From: Alphaproteobacteria bacterium
Lineage (GTDB): Bacteria > Pseudomonadota > Alphaproteobacteria > UBA6615
DNA length: 64,000 bases
Direction: 5' to 3'
Assembly (NCBI GenBank): GCA_009694135.1
Contig: SHVS01000004.1
Span: forward strand, 1-64,000
In this document: positions 7,759 to 14,906 of the stretch, one piece after another
Layout: every line of letters starts with the position of its first letter
Numbering within the stretch: the stretch's first letter is position 1
The notes under the pieces: model-generated
Databases searched by the model: none
The model's input: the letters and a program-made list of their open reading frames with translations, nothing else
Told to the model about the DNA's origin: nothing
Made by a program: the position numbers and the translations under genes

Positions 7759-8654
7759 TGGTTGCAAGCGGCATCACACGCGTGCAGGGCGGGGACCGCA
7801 TCAAGCGGTCCCCGCCCCTTCCGCGGTCTATTCCCGCCGCCGCGTGGCGGTTGTTGTCGTTCTTTTCGTTTTTCGGGGTTTGGTGGCTGGCGGCCAACCC
7901 GTGGAAACCTCTGGCCAGCGCGCGCGTGTTGCCGTCTCCGTTGACGGTCGCCGAGGCATTCTGGGTACACGCCTACGAGAATTTGCGAACGCTCGATTGG
8001 AGCTTTGCGCTTTTTGGCAATGACATCGATCTGGTCTTCCAAATACCCGTCCTGATTCACGCCGTTGGCGTCACGCTCGGTCGGGTCGCGATCTCCTTCG
8101 TCATCGCCATGATTTTGGGAACCATTGGCGGCATCCTCATGGGGCGATGGGGGAAGGTCGATTTCGCCTTGGACGGCTGGCTGATGATGGGTCTCAATAT
8201 GCCGGCGTTGATCATCGGCATGCTGAGCTTCGTCTGGTTCGGGCTGAACGACACCGCGCTGATCATCGCGGTGATCATCAATAAGGTTCCGACGGTGGCG
8301 GTCACCGTGCGTGAAGGCGCCCGCGCGGTCGAGCGCGACCTGATGCAGGTGGCGCGCGCCTTCCGCCTCTCCTGGCAGAAGACCTTGTTCAAAGTCTATC
8401 TGCCGCAGCTCTATCCGTTCATCATGGCGGCCGGGCGTTCCGGCCTGGCGCTGCTATGGAAAATTATTCTGGTGTATGAGTTGCTCGGTCGATCGAGCGG
8501 CGTCGGCTATCAGCTGAGCACTTACTTCTCCATGTTTGAAATCAAGAGCGTGCTTGCCTATGCCTTTTCTTTCATGGCGGTGGTGATCCTGATCGAGATT
8601 CTGCTGGTGCGCCGGCTGGAGCGCCGCATGACCCGCTGGCGGATGGCAAGTTGA
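7758..8654 (+). CDS. NitT/TauT-type ABC transporter permease
   Basis: The protein has 298 residues in the BPD-type permease fold: an early span (LLSFFSFFGVWWLAA), several further spans, and a clear EAA loop (EGARAVERDLMQVARAF, then PQLYPF) that contacts the ATPase. The GTG at 7758 overlaps the preceding TAG by one base, with no binding site of its own, so translation may be coupled; a TTG near 7849 is a possible alternative. A perfect 12-bp stem with a 5-base loop falls inside the first 20 codons (7788-7816), a place where a folded message would lower expression relative to the binding protein. Confidence 0.85.
   Translation: MVASGITRVQGGDRIKRSPPLPRSIPAAAWRLLSFFSFFGVWWLAANPWKPLASARVLPSPLTVAEAFWVHAYENLRTLDWSFALFGNDIDLVFQIPVLIHAVGVTLGRVAISFVIAMILGTIGGILMGRWGKVDFALDGWLMMGLNMPALIIGMLSFVWFGLNDTALIIAVIINKVPTVAVTVREGARAVERDLMQVARAFRLSWQKTLFKVYLPQLYPFIMAAGRSGLALLWKIILVYELLGRSSGVGYQLSTYFSMFEIKSVLAYAFSFMAVVILIEILLVRRLERRMTRWRMAS
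7788..7816 (+). promoter_or_regulatory. perfect 12-bp stem-loop at the binding-protein/permease junction
   Basis: GGCGGGGACCGC (7788-7799) and its exact complement GCGGTCCCCGCC (7805-7816) flank a five-base loop. It starts 30 bases after the binding-protein stop codon and is not followed by a T run. Such structures in ABC operons protect the upstream binding-protein message and reduce downstream expression; that role here is inference. Confidence 0.6.
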
Positions 8655-9445
8655 ACGTCCTCGACGTCAATATTGTTGAGAAGCAGTTTCCGGCTCCGCA
8701 GGGAGACGGATCCGTGCTCGCCTTGCGCGGCGTCAAATTCAGCATGCCGACCGGGCAATTCATGTGCGTTGTCGGTCCGTCCGGCTGCGGCAAGACCACG
8801 CTGATGCACCTGACCAGTGCGCTCGATGCTGATTTCGACGGCTCGATCACGGTCGCCGGCAAGCCGCCGGGCGAGGGGCCGGCGCTCGGCTATATGTTTC
8901 AGTCGCCCCGGCTGATGAACTGGCTGTCGGTGCTCGACAATGTGCGCTTGGTCGCTTCGCCCGAGGCGCTGGCGGCGGGACGGCCCGAGCGCCTGCTGAA
9001 CGATATGCGCTTGGGCGACTTCCTGCACACCTTTCCCAATCGCCTGTCCGGCGGCATGCAACGACGTGTCGCCTTGGCGCGCGCCTTCGTGAATGAAGCG
9101 CCGCTGTTGCTGCTCGACGAACCGTTCATCTCGCTCGACGAGCCGGTGGCCGATATGCTGCGCTCGCTGCTGCTGCAGTTGTGGAGCGAGAGCCAGTCGA
9201 GTGTGCTGTTTGTTACGCATGATCTGCGCGAGGCGCTGTTCCTGGCCGACCGGGTGCTCTTCATGTCGCCGAGCCCTGGGCGGGTGGTGCTCGATATGGC
9301 GATCGATCTGCCGCGGCCGCGCGACGCCAAAGGCCCCGCGCTTGAGTCGCTGCGGCGCAAGCTGCTCGCCGAACATCCCTCGCTGTTGGCTGGTCTGGCC
9401 GGGGCGGCTGAACAGCCCAAGCAAGAAGCGCCAGCATGGTCCTAG
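8651..9445 (+). CDS. NitT/TauT-type ABC transporter ATP-binding protein
   Basis: The protein has 264 residues with all nucleotide-binding motifs: Walker A GPSGCGKTT, Q-loop MFQSPRL, signature LSGGMQRR, Walker B LLLLDEPFISLD, and switch His in FVTHD. The start is the TTG of TTGA, overlapping the permease stop by four bases, so the two are translationally coupled. It is most similar in pattern to SsuB/TauB ATPases and completes the importer with the two preceding genes. Its 3' end overlaps the start of the next ATPase gene. Confidence 0.88.
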   Translation: MNVLDVNIVEKQFPAPQGDGSVLALRGVKFSMPTGQFMCVVGPSGCGKTTLMHLTSALDADFDGSITVAGKPPGEGPALGYMFQSPRLMNWLSVLDNVRLVASPEALAAGRPERLLNDMRLGDFLHTFPNRLSGGMQRRVALARAFVNEAPLLLLDEPFISLDEPVADMLRSLLLQLWSESQSSVLFVTHDLREALFLADRVLFMSPSPGRVVLDMAIDLPRPRDAKGPALESLRRKLLAEHPSLLAGLAGAAEQPKQEAPAWS

Positions 9446-10224
9446 CCTTGGCCGAAAATCCGCAAGCGGCTGGCGGCGACATGCCCGTGCTTAAGGTCGA
9501 AGGCGTGGTCAAATCCTATGGTCGCACGCGGGCGCTCGACGGCGCCAGTCTCGACCTGCGAATCGGCGAATTCGTAGTGCTGCTTGGCCCGAACGGCGCC
9601 GGAAAATCGACACTGTTTCAACTTTTGACTGGCCTGTTTGTCCCCGACGAAGGGTCGATTTCGATCATGGGGCATGATATGCGCCGCGCACCGGTACCGG
9701 CGCTCGCCCATCTCGGCATCGTGTTCCAGCAATCAACGCTCGACCCGGAACTGACTGTCTCCGCCAATCTATGGTTTCACACACGGTTGCAGGGGATGGA
9801 CAGCAAACGGGCCGCCACGCGCATCGCCGAAGAGCTTGCACGCGTGGAATTGACGGCGCGCGCCAATGACCGGGTACGTACCCTGTCCGGCGGAAACAAG
9901 CGCCGGGTCGAGTTGGCCCGTGCGCTGCTGCACGATCCGTCGATCCTGTTGATGGACGAGCCGACGGTGGGACTCGATGCCGCCCGGCGACGCGACATGC
10001 TCAATAATGTCTTGCGGCTCAGACAGGAACGGCGTGTCGGCATTCTGTGGTCGACCCACTTGGTCGACGAGGCGCAACTCGCCGATCGGATTGTCGTGCT
10101 GCATCACGGTAAGGTGTTGCGCAACACGACCCCGACCGGGCTGATCAAGGAGACTGGGACCAAGACTCTGTCGGATGCGTTCCTGAAAATGACCGCCGAT
10201 ACAAACGGGCTCGACGAAGTCTAG
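9436..10224 (+). CDS. ABC transporter ATPase of the PQQ/lanthanide-cluster type (LutE/PedB-like)
   Basis: The protein has 262 residues with Walker A GPNGAGKST, Q-loop VFQQSTLD, signature LSGGNKRR, Walker B ILLMDEPTVGLD and switch His in STHLVDE. GAGKST with an LSGG(N/Q)KRR signature is the ABC-2/DrrA-type pattern, unlike the importer ATPase just upstream, and matches the ATPase family tied to PQQ-dependent alcohol dehydrogenase systems. Its natural partner is the ABC-2 permease at 1449-2297. The ATG at 9436 overlaps the previous gene by 10 bases; an internal ATG at 9481 begins the conserved domain and may be the true start. It ends in a 4-base convergent overlap with the membrane module. Confidence 0.82.
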   Translation: MVLALAENPQAAGGDMPVLKVEGVVKSYGRTRALDGASLDLRIGEFVVLLGPNGAGKSTLFQLLTGLFVPDEGSISIMGHDMRRAPVPALAHLGIVFQQSTLDPELTVSANLWFHTRLQGMDSKRAATRIAEELARVELTARANDRVRTLSGGNKRRVELARALLHDPSILLMDEPTVGLDAARRRDMLNNVLRLRQERRVGILWSTHLVDEAQLADRIVVLHHGKVLRNTTPTGLIKETGTKTLSDAFLKMTADTNGLDEV

Positions 10225-10904
10225 CGTATCGGCGCAGCGCCCGGGCCGGGGCGTCGTGCGCCCGCCGGCGGGATAACACCGCCAGCTGGTCCGGCGCCGG
10301 GATTGGCCATGGGGGCCGGGCCGCCAGGGCGGTCGTTGAGGCCTGGCACTACTTCAAGCAGGACTTCGACGGCGCGTTCGGTAAAGTTTTCCGGGCGCAA
10401 CGCGTTGACACGCTGCGCGCCCCGCGCCTGCGCATCGAGGAGTGCGTCGGCTGATGACGCGGCGACGTCGATCAGGCGCGCGTAGCCGGCGACCGCTTTG
10501 CCTTGGCGCATGAGCGCCTGCGCGGAAACGATCTGCTCGGACAGCGCGAGCGTATAAGGCACACGAAAGGCGCGCGGCTCGCCGAGCGGTTCGTCGCCGG
10601 CGCCGAGCGCTACAATCCACATGAAGACCGAGCCATCGATATTATAGAACTTGTTCGGTTCGGCGACTGAGGCCCACAAAAACTCGAACCGGCCGGGAAG
10701 CTGATCCTTGGTCGGCCAACCGATCAGCCCGGTCACCGACGCATAAGACTGGACGAAAAACAGCGTCGTGGCGACGATCGCCACGCCCTTGATCCACCAC
10801 AGCCAGCGCGACGCGACGTTCACGCTCAGCAGCAGCACGGCCAGCAGGATATAGGCGGTGACGACGCCGAGGAGGCCAAGTGTCAATTGCGATGGTTCGT
10901 CCAC
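10221..10904 (-). CDS. membrane protein of unknown function, paralogue B of a tandem pair
   Basis: The protein has 227 residues. Two hydrophobic spans near the N-terminus (LGLLGVVTAYILLAVLLLSV and IKGVAIVATTLFFVQSYASV) are joined by SRWLWWIK. A conserved segment (GWPTKDQLPGRFEFLWASV, then VFMWIVAL) follows, then a helical part and a Pro/Gly/Ala-rich tail. It closely parallels the upstream gene at 10942-11541, so the two arose by tandem duplication. GTG start with AGGAG 6 bases upstream. It is the last gene of the four-gene unit that starts at 12970. I do not recognise the family. The tail differs strongly from its paralogue, suggesting different partners. Confidence 0.7.
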   Translation of the reverse strand: MDEPSQLTLGLLGVVTAYILLAVLLLSVNVASRWLWWIKGVAIVATTLFFVQSYASVTGLIGWPTKDQLPGRFEFLWASVAEPNKFYNIDGSVFMWIVALGAGDEPLGEPRAFRVPYTLALSEQIVSAQALMRQGKAVAGYARLIDVAASSADALLDAQARGAQRVNALRPENFTERAVEVLLEVVPGLNDRPGGPAPMANPGAGPAGGVIPPAGARRPGPGAAPIR

Positions 10905-10941
10905 TGACTACTCCTCTTACGCCGCCGGAGAACAAGCACTC

Positions 10942-11541
10942 TTAGAAGGGAGCCTTTTCCGGCTGCACAATATCTGGCATATCCTGGAAACTCACATCCA
11001 GAAGCTCGGTGACGAAATTATTCGCCCCTTCGCCGACTTGGCGATCGCCTTCGCGCCGTTCCTGGTTTTCCTCGGCTTGGCGTGAGTCCTCATCCGACCG
11101 ATCTTCGGCCATTTCCGCGGTGCCGGCGACTTCCTTGCCGTCCTTGATTTTGTCCTGCGCCTTGGTGAGCTGGTCCTTGAGCGACTTGGAATAGGCCAAG
11201 CGGTAATTACGCGGTGTCCCCATGGGCACGTTATTGGCATCCAACTGCTCGACCCACATGTAGATGGCGCCGGGGAAGCTGGTGAATTCGTCCGGCTCAA
11301 CGATTTTCGCCCAGTGTAGCTGGAAATGCGGCGGCAGCCGGTCACGCGAGGGCCAACCAACGAGCGAGCTGACGGCGGCATAAGACTGTACGAAAAACAG
11401 AGTGGTCACCACGATCGTGCCAGCCTTGATCCACCACAGCCAGCGCGAGCCAACATTCAGGCTCAGCAGGGCGACGGCTACCACGACATAGGCGGCCACG
11501 ACACCGAGCAGTCCGAAGGATAGCTGTGATACCAGGTTCAC
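10942..11541 (-). CDS. membrane protein of unknown function, paralogue A of a tandem pair
   Basis: The protein has 199 residues with the same two-span N-terminal layout as its neighbour (LLGVVAAYVVVAVALLSLNV, SRWLWWIK, IVVTTLFFVQSYAAV), then GWPSRDRLPPHFQLHWAKIVEP, IYMWVEQL, and a strongly charged, probably coiled-coil tail (KDQLTKAQDKIKDGKEV through QAEENQERREGDRQ). The C-terminus is extra-membrane. GTG start after GGGAGG. It follows the YfaP-like gene by 39 bases. No described family is recognised; duplication with divergent tails implies two related subunits of one complex. Confidence 0.7.
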   Translation of the reverse strand: MNLVSQLSFGLLGVVAAYVVVAVALLSLNVGSRWLWWIKAGTIVVTTLFFVQSYAAVSSLVGWPSRDRLPPHFQLHWAKIVEPDEFTSFPGAIYMWVEQLDANNVPMGTPRNYRLAYSKSLKDQLTKAQDKIKDGKEVAGTAEMAEDRSDEDSRQAEENQERREGDRQVGEGANNFVTELLDVSFQDMPDIVQPEKAPF

Positions 11542-11580
11542 GCCCGCCTCCCGTCGTATCCGGCAGCGGCCACCATCGGC

Positions 11581-12201
11581 CTATTTCGCCCGCCGTGTCA
11601 GGCGAACGAGCGAAATCTCACGCGTGTTCACGTCCTTCACCGATCCATCGTCGGCGACGGTGAACCGCACCGCGGTCTTTTCGTCGCCGCGGTGGTCGAG
11701 TTGCAACGTGGCGTAATACACGACGATGACCTGCGGATTGATTTTTTCTACCTTGACCGACACCGGCACCGGGTCTGTCCCGGTGGCGAGGTAATGATTG
11801 ACGTTGACGACGTATTCGCCCGCCTGAAAACCGCGCACGGCGGCGATCTCCTGATTCAACGGGTTGGTTACTTTCTCGCCATTGACCAGGATCGTATCGC
11901 GATACATGCCGCGGTCATCGCGGTCGAGATGCATCAGCCCGGCTTCCCGGGCGTTGTACCAGACGATCTGCCCGGACGGATCCTGGACATAGGTATCAAT
12001 GTCGTCGGGATGATTATCGGGCCAGGTGACGGTGACGATGAACTCCGCCTTGGCGTCGATCTTGCCGGTCTTTTCCTCAGGGTTGATCATCATAAAGGTG
12101 ATGATGAACATCATCGCGACGACGGACAGCACCTTGAAGAGCACGGCCACGAACGGGCCGACGCTCTCCTCCTCGCGGGCGTAGAGTCTATACTGATCCA
12201 T
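11581..12201 (-). CDS. single-span membrane protein with YfaP/DUF2135-like periplasmic domain, in ExbD position
   Basis: The protein has 206 residues. After a short cytoplasmic stretch, residues about 16-38 form one membrane span (PFVAVLFKVLSVVAMMF), and the rest is a beta-rich periplasmic domain with WPDNHPDDIDTYVQDPSGQ and AGEYVVNVNHYL, resembling YfaP/DUF2135 domains. Its topology and its place directly after a TolQ/ExbB-like gene (14-base overlap) match ExbD/TolR, but the span has Ala where ExbD/TolR carry the proton-binding Asp (P-L-I-D-V becomes P-F-V-A-V) and a Lys four residues later. The ATG at 12201 has GAGG upstream. A force- or signal-transmitting partner of the channel protein is inferred. 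Confidence 0.7.
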   Translation of the reverse strand: MDQYRLYAREEESVGPFVAVLFKVLSVVAMMFIITFMMINPEEKTGKIDAKAEFIVTVTWPDNHPDDIDTYVQDPSGQIVWYNAREAGLMHLDRDDRGMYRDTILVNGEKVTNPLNQEIAAVRGFQAGEYVVNVNHYLATGTDPVPVSVKVEKINPQVIVVYYATLQLDHRGDEKTAVRFTVADDGSVKDVNTREISLVRLTRRAK

Positions 12202-12970
12202 GCTCGCCTCGGTCGAGCACCGGAACCACATAGATCTCGGTCAGTTCCGTTGTCATGCCGAACAGTCCAGCAGTGGAGTCATCGACGAAGTAGTACTGCA
12301 TCTTGATGAGAATGGCGGCCACCAGCCCTGCCAGAGTGGTGTACAGAGCGATGCCCATGCCGGTGCTCATCGAGGTGAGTACGCCGCGCATCGAGCCGAT
12401 GCTGAAGTCCGTCAGTTCATTCAGCGGCACGAGCATGTAGATGAACCCGACGATTGTGCCCAAGAGCCCGAGCTTGAGTTCAAGATCGGCGGCGAAAATT
12501 CCTAGAGCTTGTTTGCTGCGCAATCTATCGGCGAGCGATCGCAGCAGCGGCGTTTGATCGATTGTCTTGCTGCCGGCGCAGCTCATCTTGACCGCGATAT
12601 TGCGAATGTGATCGGTGACGACGCAGGGCAGGAGTTCGCTGCTATCCGAAAGCAATACGCGATCGCCGACGACGCGGAAACTCTTCGTGCCGCGCATGAT
12701 CTGCTCGCGCACGCGGTGCACTGCGTTCACTTCGCGCGACACTTCCAGCGTGATCGCCAGGCAGTGCAGGGAGGTTATCGCATAAACGGCAAGAATGATG
12801 ACCGAGATGTAGCTGATGTCGCTCGCGATCATCAGTTGCATCAGGTTGAAGTTCCACAGGGCAAGAAAGCCGAACAGCGTCACCCCGGTGAATATCATCC
12901 ATTTGAGCAGCAGGAGATGATCGCGCACCTCAACCCCGCTACCAAAAACTCTGAGCGGCACCGTAGCCAT
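12188..12970 (-). CDS. MotA/TolQ/ExbB-like proton channel family protein
   Basis: The protein has 260 residues and four predicted spans: near residues 25-45 (WMIFTGVTLFGFLALW), 50-75 (SVIILAVYAITSLHCL), then after a cytoplasmic loop the diagnostic pair KLGLLGTIVGFIYMLVPL and GMGIALYTTLAGLVAAILI. The LLGTIVGFI and ALYTTLAGL motifs are those of the MotA/TolQ/ExbB channel family; the Thr pair corresponds to the conserved ion-path Thr. It is the first gene of a four-gene minus-strand unit. Which process it powers is unknown: no TonB, TolA or flagellar genes are nearby. Confidence 0.78.
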   Translation of the reverse strand: MATVPLRVFGSGVEVRDHLLLLKWMIFTGVTLFGFLALWNFNLMQLMIASDISYISVIILAVYAITSLHCLAITLEVSREVNAVHRVREQIMRGTKSFRVVGDRVLLSDSSELLPCVVTDHIRNIAVKMSCAGSKTIDQTPLLRSLADRLRSKQALGIFAADLELKLGLLGTIVGFIYMLVPLNELTDFSIGSMRGVLTSMSTGMGIALYTTLAGLVAAILIKMQYYFVDDSTAGLFGMTTELTEIYVVPVLDRGEHGSV

Positions 12971-13422
12971 CCTTCAATCCCCCCTTGCTCTCGTTCGCGT
13001 GCTTCGGCTTCGTTCGGCGGGTGGCTCGAATAGCCGCTCCCTCCGCGTCATTCTTGTTAGCAACCACATCCAACCGGCGCGTCGAGCGCATTTTCGTTGG
13101 ACACGACGCGCCGCCAGCGGATGTGCACCTTCAACTGCCCGCTTGCGGTCTAGAGACTGGCCCGCTCGCCCCAACGTAGAGCGCGCCAGCGCAACACCTC
13201 CCCACAGGCAAAGCAATCAAGCGCCCGCCAACAAACCCTGCTGATTCTAAGTAAGGTGTGCAATCGGTCAAACACTTTTTGTGGATGAAGGTACTAGGGG
13301 GGGCGATTTCACTTGTGACAAACTACCGCATCGTCTTAGGTTGATACTCGGACCGACGCTTCGCATAAATCATTCGGAAACGTCCCGGGCAATGCCCGTC
13401 GGGTCCAAAGAGGAGCCACGCC
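12971..13422. other. 452-base divergent intergenic region
   Basis: The region separates the four-gene membrane module (minus strand) from the cytochrome c gene (plus strand). No frame in it has a family likeness or a good start. It contains the promoter-like pair at 13341-13369 for the cytochrome and a small hairpin sequence CGGGCA-A-TGCCCG near 13386-13398. For the membrane module only a purine-rich stretch (GGGGGG) before its ATG is visible; no clear promoter is seen. Confidence 0.6.
13341..13369 (+). promoter_or_regulatory. candidate sigma-70 promoter of the cytochrome c gene
   Basis: TTGATA (13341-13346) and CATAAA (13364-13369) are separated by exactly 17 bases. They match the -35 consensus at 5 of 6 and the -10 consensus at 4 of 6 positions. 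Transcription would start about 45 bases before the ATG at 13423. Confidence 0.4.
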
Positions 13423-13809
13423 ATGTCCATGCTGCGCCCCATATCCGCAATTCTTGCCTGTGTCCTCGGTTTTTCCGCAACGAGCGCTTGGGCCGATGGT
13501 GATCCGGCTGCTGGGCGTCGCGTCTTCGTTCGCTGTGTCGCCTGCCATCAGGTGAACGCGAACGGCAGTCATACGGTCGGTCCGAATCTCTACCGCGTCG
13601 TCGGGCGCAAGGCCGGGACGGTAGCCGGATACGACTTCAAGTCGAAGTTGAAAGGGTCGGACATCATCTGGACGGAGGATGCTCTCGAAAAATTTCTGGC
13701 TAACCCGAAACCGCTGATCGAGGGCACGTCCATGCAAACTTTCCCCGGGCTCCCGGTGGCGAAAGATCGGGAAGACCTAATCTCGTACCTCAAGGACGCG
13801 GGTAAATAA
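13423..13809 (+). CDS. periplasmic class I cytochrome c (c2/c550-like)
   Basis: The protein has 128 residues with a signal peptide (MSMLRPISAILACVLGFSATSAWA). The haem motif CVACH lies at residues 38-42, followed by VGPNLYRVVGRKAGTVAGYDFKS-like sequence typical of cytochromes c2/c550, and the distal Met at 104 in EGTSMQTF. AGAGGAG lies upstream of the ATG. It is divergent from the membrane module and convergent with apbE. An electron acceptor for a periplasmic dehydrogenase is a reasonable inference given the PQQ-type neighbours, though a general respiratory cytochrome c is equally compatible with the sequence. Confidence 0.88.
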   Translation: MSMLRPISAILACVLGFSATSAWADGDPAAGRRVFVRCVACHQVNANGSHTVGPNLYRVVGRKAGTVAGYDFKSKLKGSDIIWTEDALEKFLANPKPLIEGTSMQTFPGLPVAKDREDLISYLKDAGK

Positions 13810-13855
13810 CCCCGTCGGCTTCGCGCCACGCGTGACGCTAAAATTATTCTAGCTC

Positions 13856-14890
13856 TCAGGCGCTGAGCGTGAGGAGGCGTCCATCCGGGCGGGTTATCAG
13901 CGCTTGGGTTCCCGGGTATCCGGCCAGCATGCGCGCACCGGTCAGTTCATCGACAACGCAGAGCGCCGTCGACAAGCCGTCGGCCGCCGTTGCACGCGGG
14001 CTGATGACCGTGACGTCGAGGTAGCGCGCGGCGCTGTGGCCAGTCGCCGGGTCGAAGATGTGGTGGTTGCGACCGGCAGCGTCGAATTGCGTGCCGTATC
14101 CGCCCGAAACCGCCATCGCCTGATTGGTGATTCCGACTGTACGCGCAACGCGCGTCGGATCGAGAGGGTCCTTAATTCCCATGCGCCACGGACGCCCCTC
14201 AGGGTGATCACCGAGAGCGCGCGTTTCGCCAAGTTCAGCGACGACGTGCTCGAAGCCGGCGTCGCGCAGCATGTCCGCGACCCGATCGGTGATATAGCCT
14301 TGGGCGATGCCGTTGAGCGTCACGCCCATGCCGGACTGCTCGAACCGGAGCTGCTTGGCATCGATCTCGATGCGGCGATAGTCAACTAGAGCGCGCGCGG
14401 CGGCGATCTCCGACTCGGTCGGGCCGGTGGTCGCCGCCGGATTAGCAAAATAATGACGCTCGTAGGCTGTCCACAGTGGTTGCACCGTCACGTCGAAGGA
14501 GCCGCCGGAGGCATCGCCCAGCGCGACGCTCGTCGAAAGGAGATCGACCAGATCGCGGCTCGGATCGTCCAGCCGCCCGTCGCGATTGAGCCGCGACAAT
14601 TCGCTCTCCGCATCGAACAGGCTGAAAACTCGCTCAAGGCGGGCGATCTCGAGCAGACTTGCATCGATCATGCGCCGGGATAGGGCTGGGTCGGCGTGCC
14701 ACAGCGACATGCTTGCCTCGGCGCCGAGCGCCGCGCCCGTCCAGTTGACGAATTCACCGCGCGGCGCCAGCGCGTTCAGGCCGTAACCGACCAGCGGCAG
14801 GCCAGCGGCCGCCGCCGTGATGCCAAGCATGCGCCGGCGCGTCAGCGGCTTTGGACCCGAATGCGGCTTGGGAGAGGACTGCATCGCCAT
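13856..14890 (-). CDS. apbE: FAD:protein FMN transferase (ApbE family)
   Basis: The protein has 344 residues with a twin-arginine-like leader (LTRRRMLGITAAAAGLPLV). ApbE attaches FMN through a phosphoester to a Thr of target proteins in the periplasm. Visible family features include SLFDAESELSRLNRDG, GGSFDVTVQPLW, the flavin-binding stretch GVTLNGIAQGYITDRVADML, AELGETRALG, and the late TAADGLSTALCV. The start at 14890 lies 16 bases after the stop of the NosR-like gene; that protein carries a flavinylation motif and is the obvious substrate. In nitrous-oxide operons this position is held by nosX. Confidence 0.88.
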   Translation of the reverse strand: MAMQSSPKPHSGPKPLTRRRMLGITAAAAGLPLVGYGLNALAPRGEFVNWTGAALGAEASMSLWHADPALSRRMIDASLLEIARLERVFSLFDAESELSRLNRDGRLDDPSRDLVDLLSTSVALGDASGGSFDVTVQPLWTAYERHYFANPAATTGPTESEIAAARALVDYRRIEIDAKQLRFEQSGMGVTLNGIAQGYITDRVADMLRDAGFEHVVAELGETRALGDHPEGRPWRMGIKDPLDPTRVARTVGITNQAMAVSGGYGTQFDAAGRNHHIFDPATGHSAARYLDVTVISPRATAADGLSTALCVVDELTGARMLAGYPGTQALITRPDGRLLTLSA

Positions 14891-14906
14891 CGCTTGATTC
14901 CCTGCC

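Noticed and set aside
11920-11950. EF-hand-like metal loop (DRDDRG) in the YfaP-like protein
   Set aside because: Position 5 is Arg and the closing Glu is absent, so it does not meet the EF-hand pattern.
13820-13845. Bidirectional terminator between the cytochrome c and apbE
   Set aside because: GCGCCACGCGTGACGC is only an imperfect palindrome without a proper loop, and the following A/T stretch is short and mixed.
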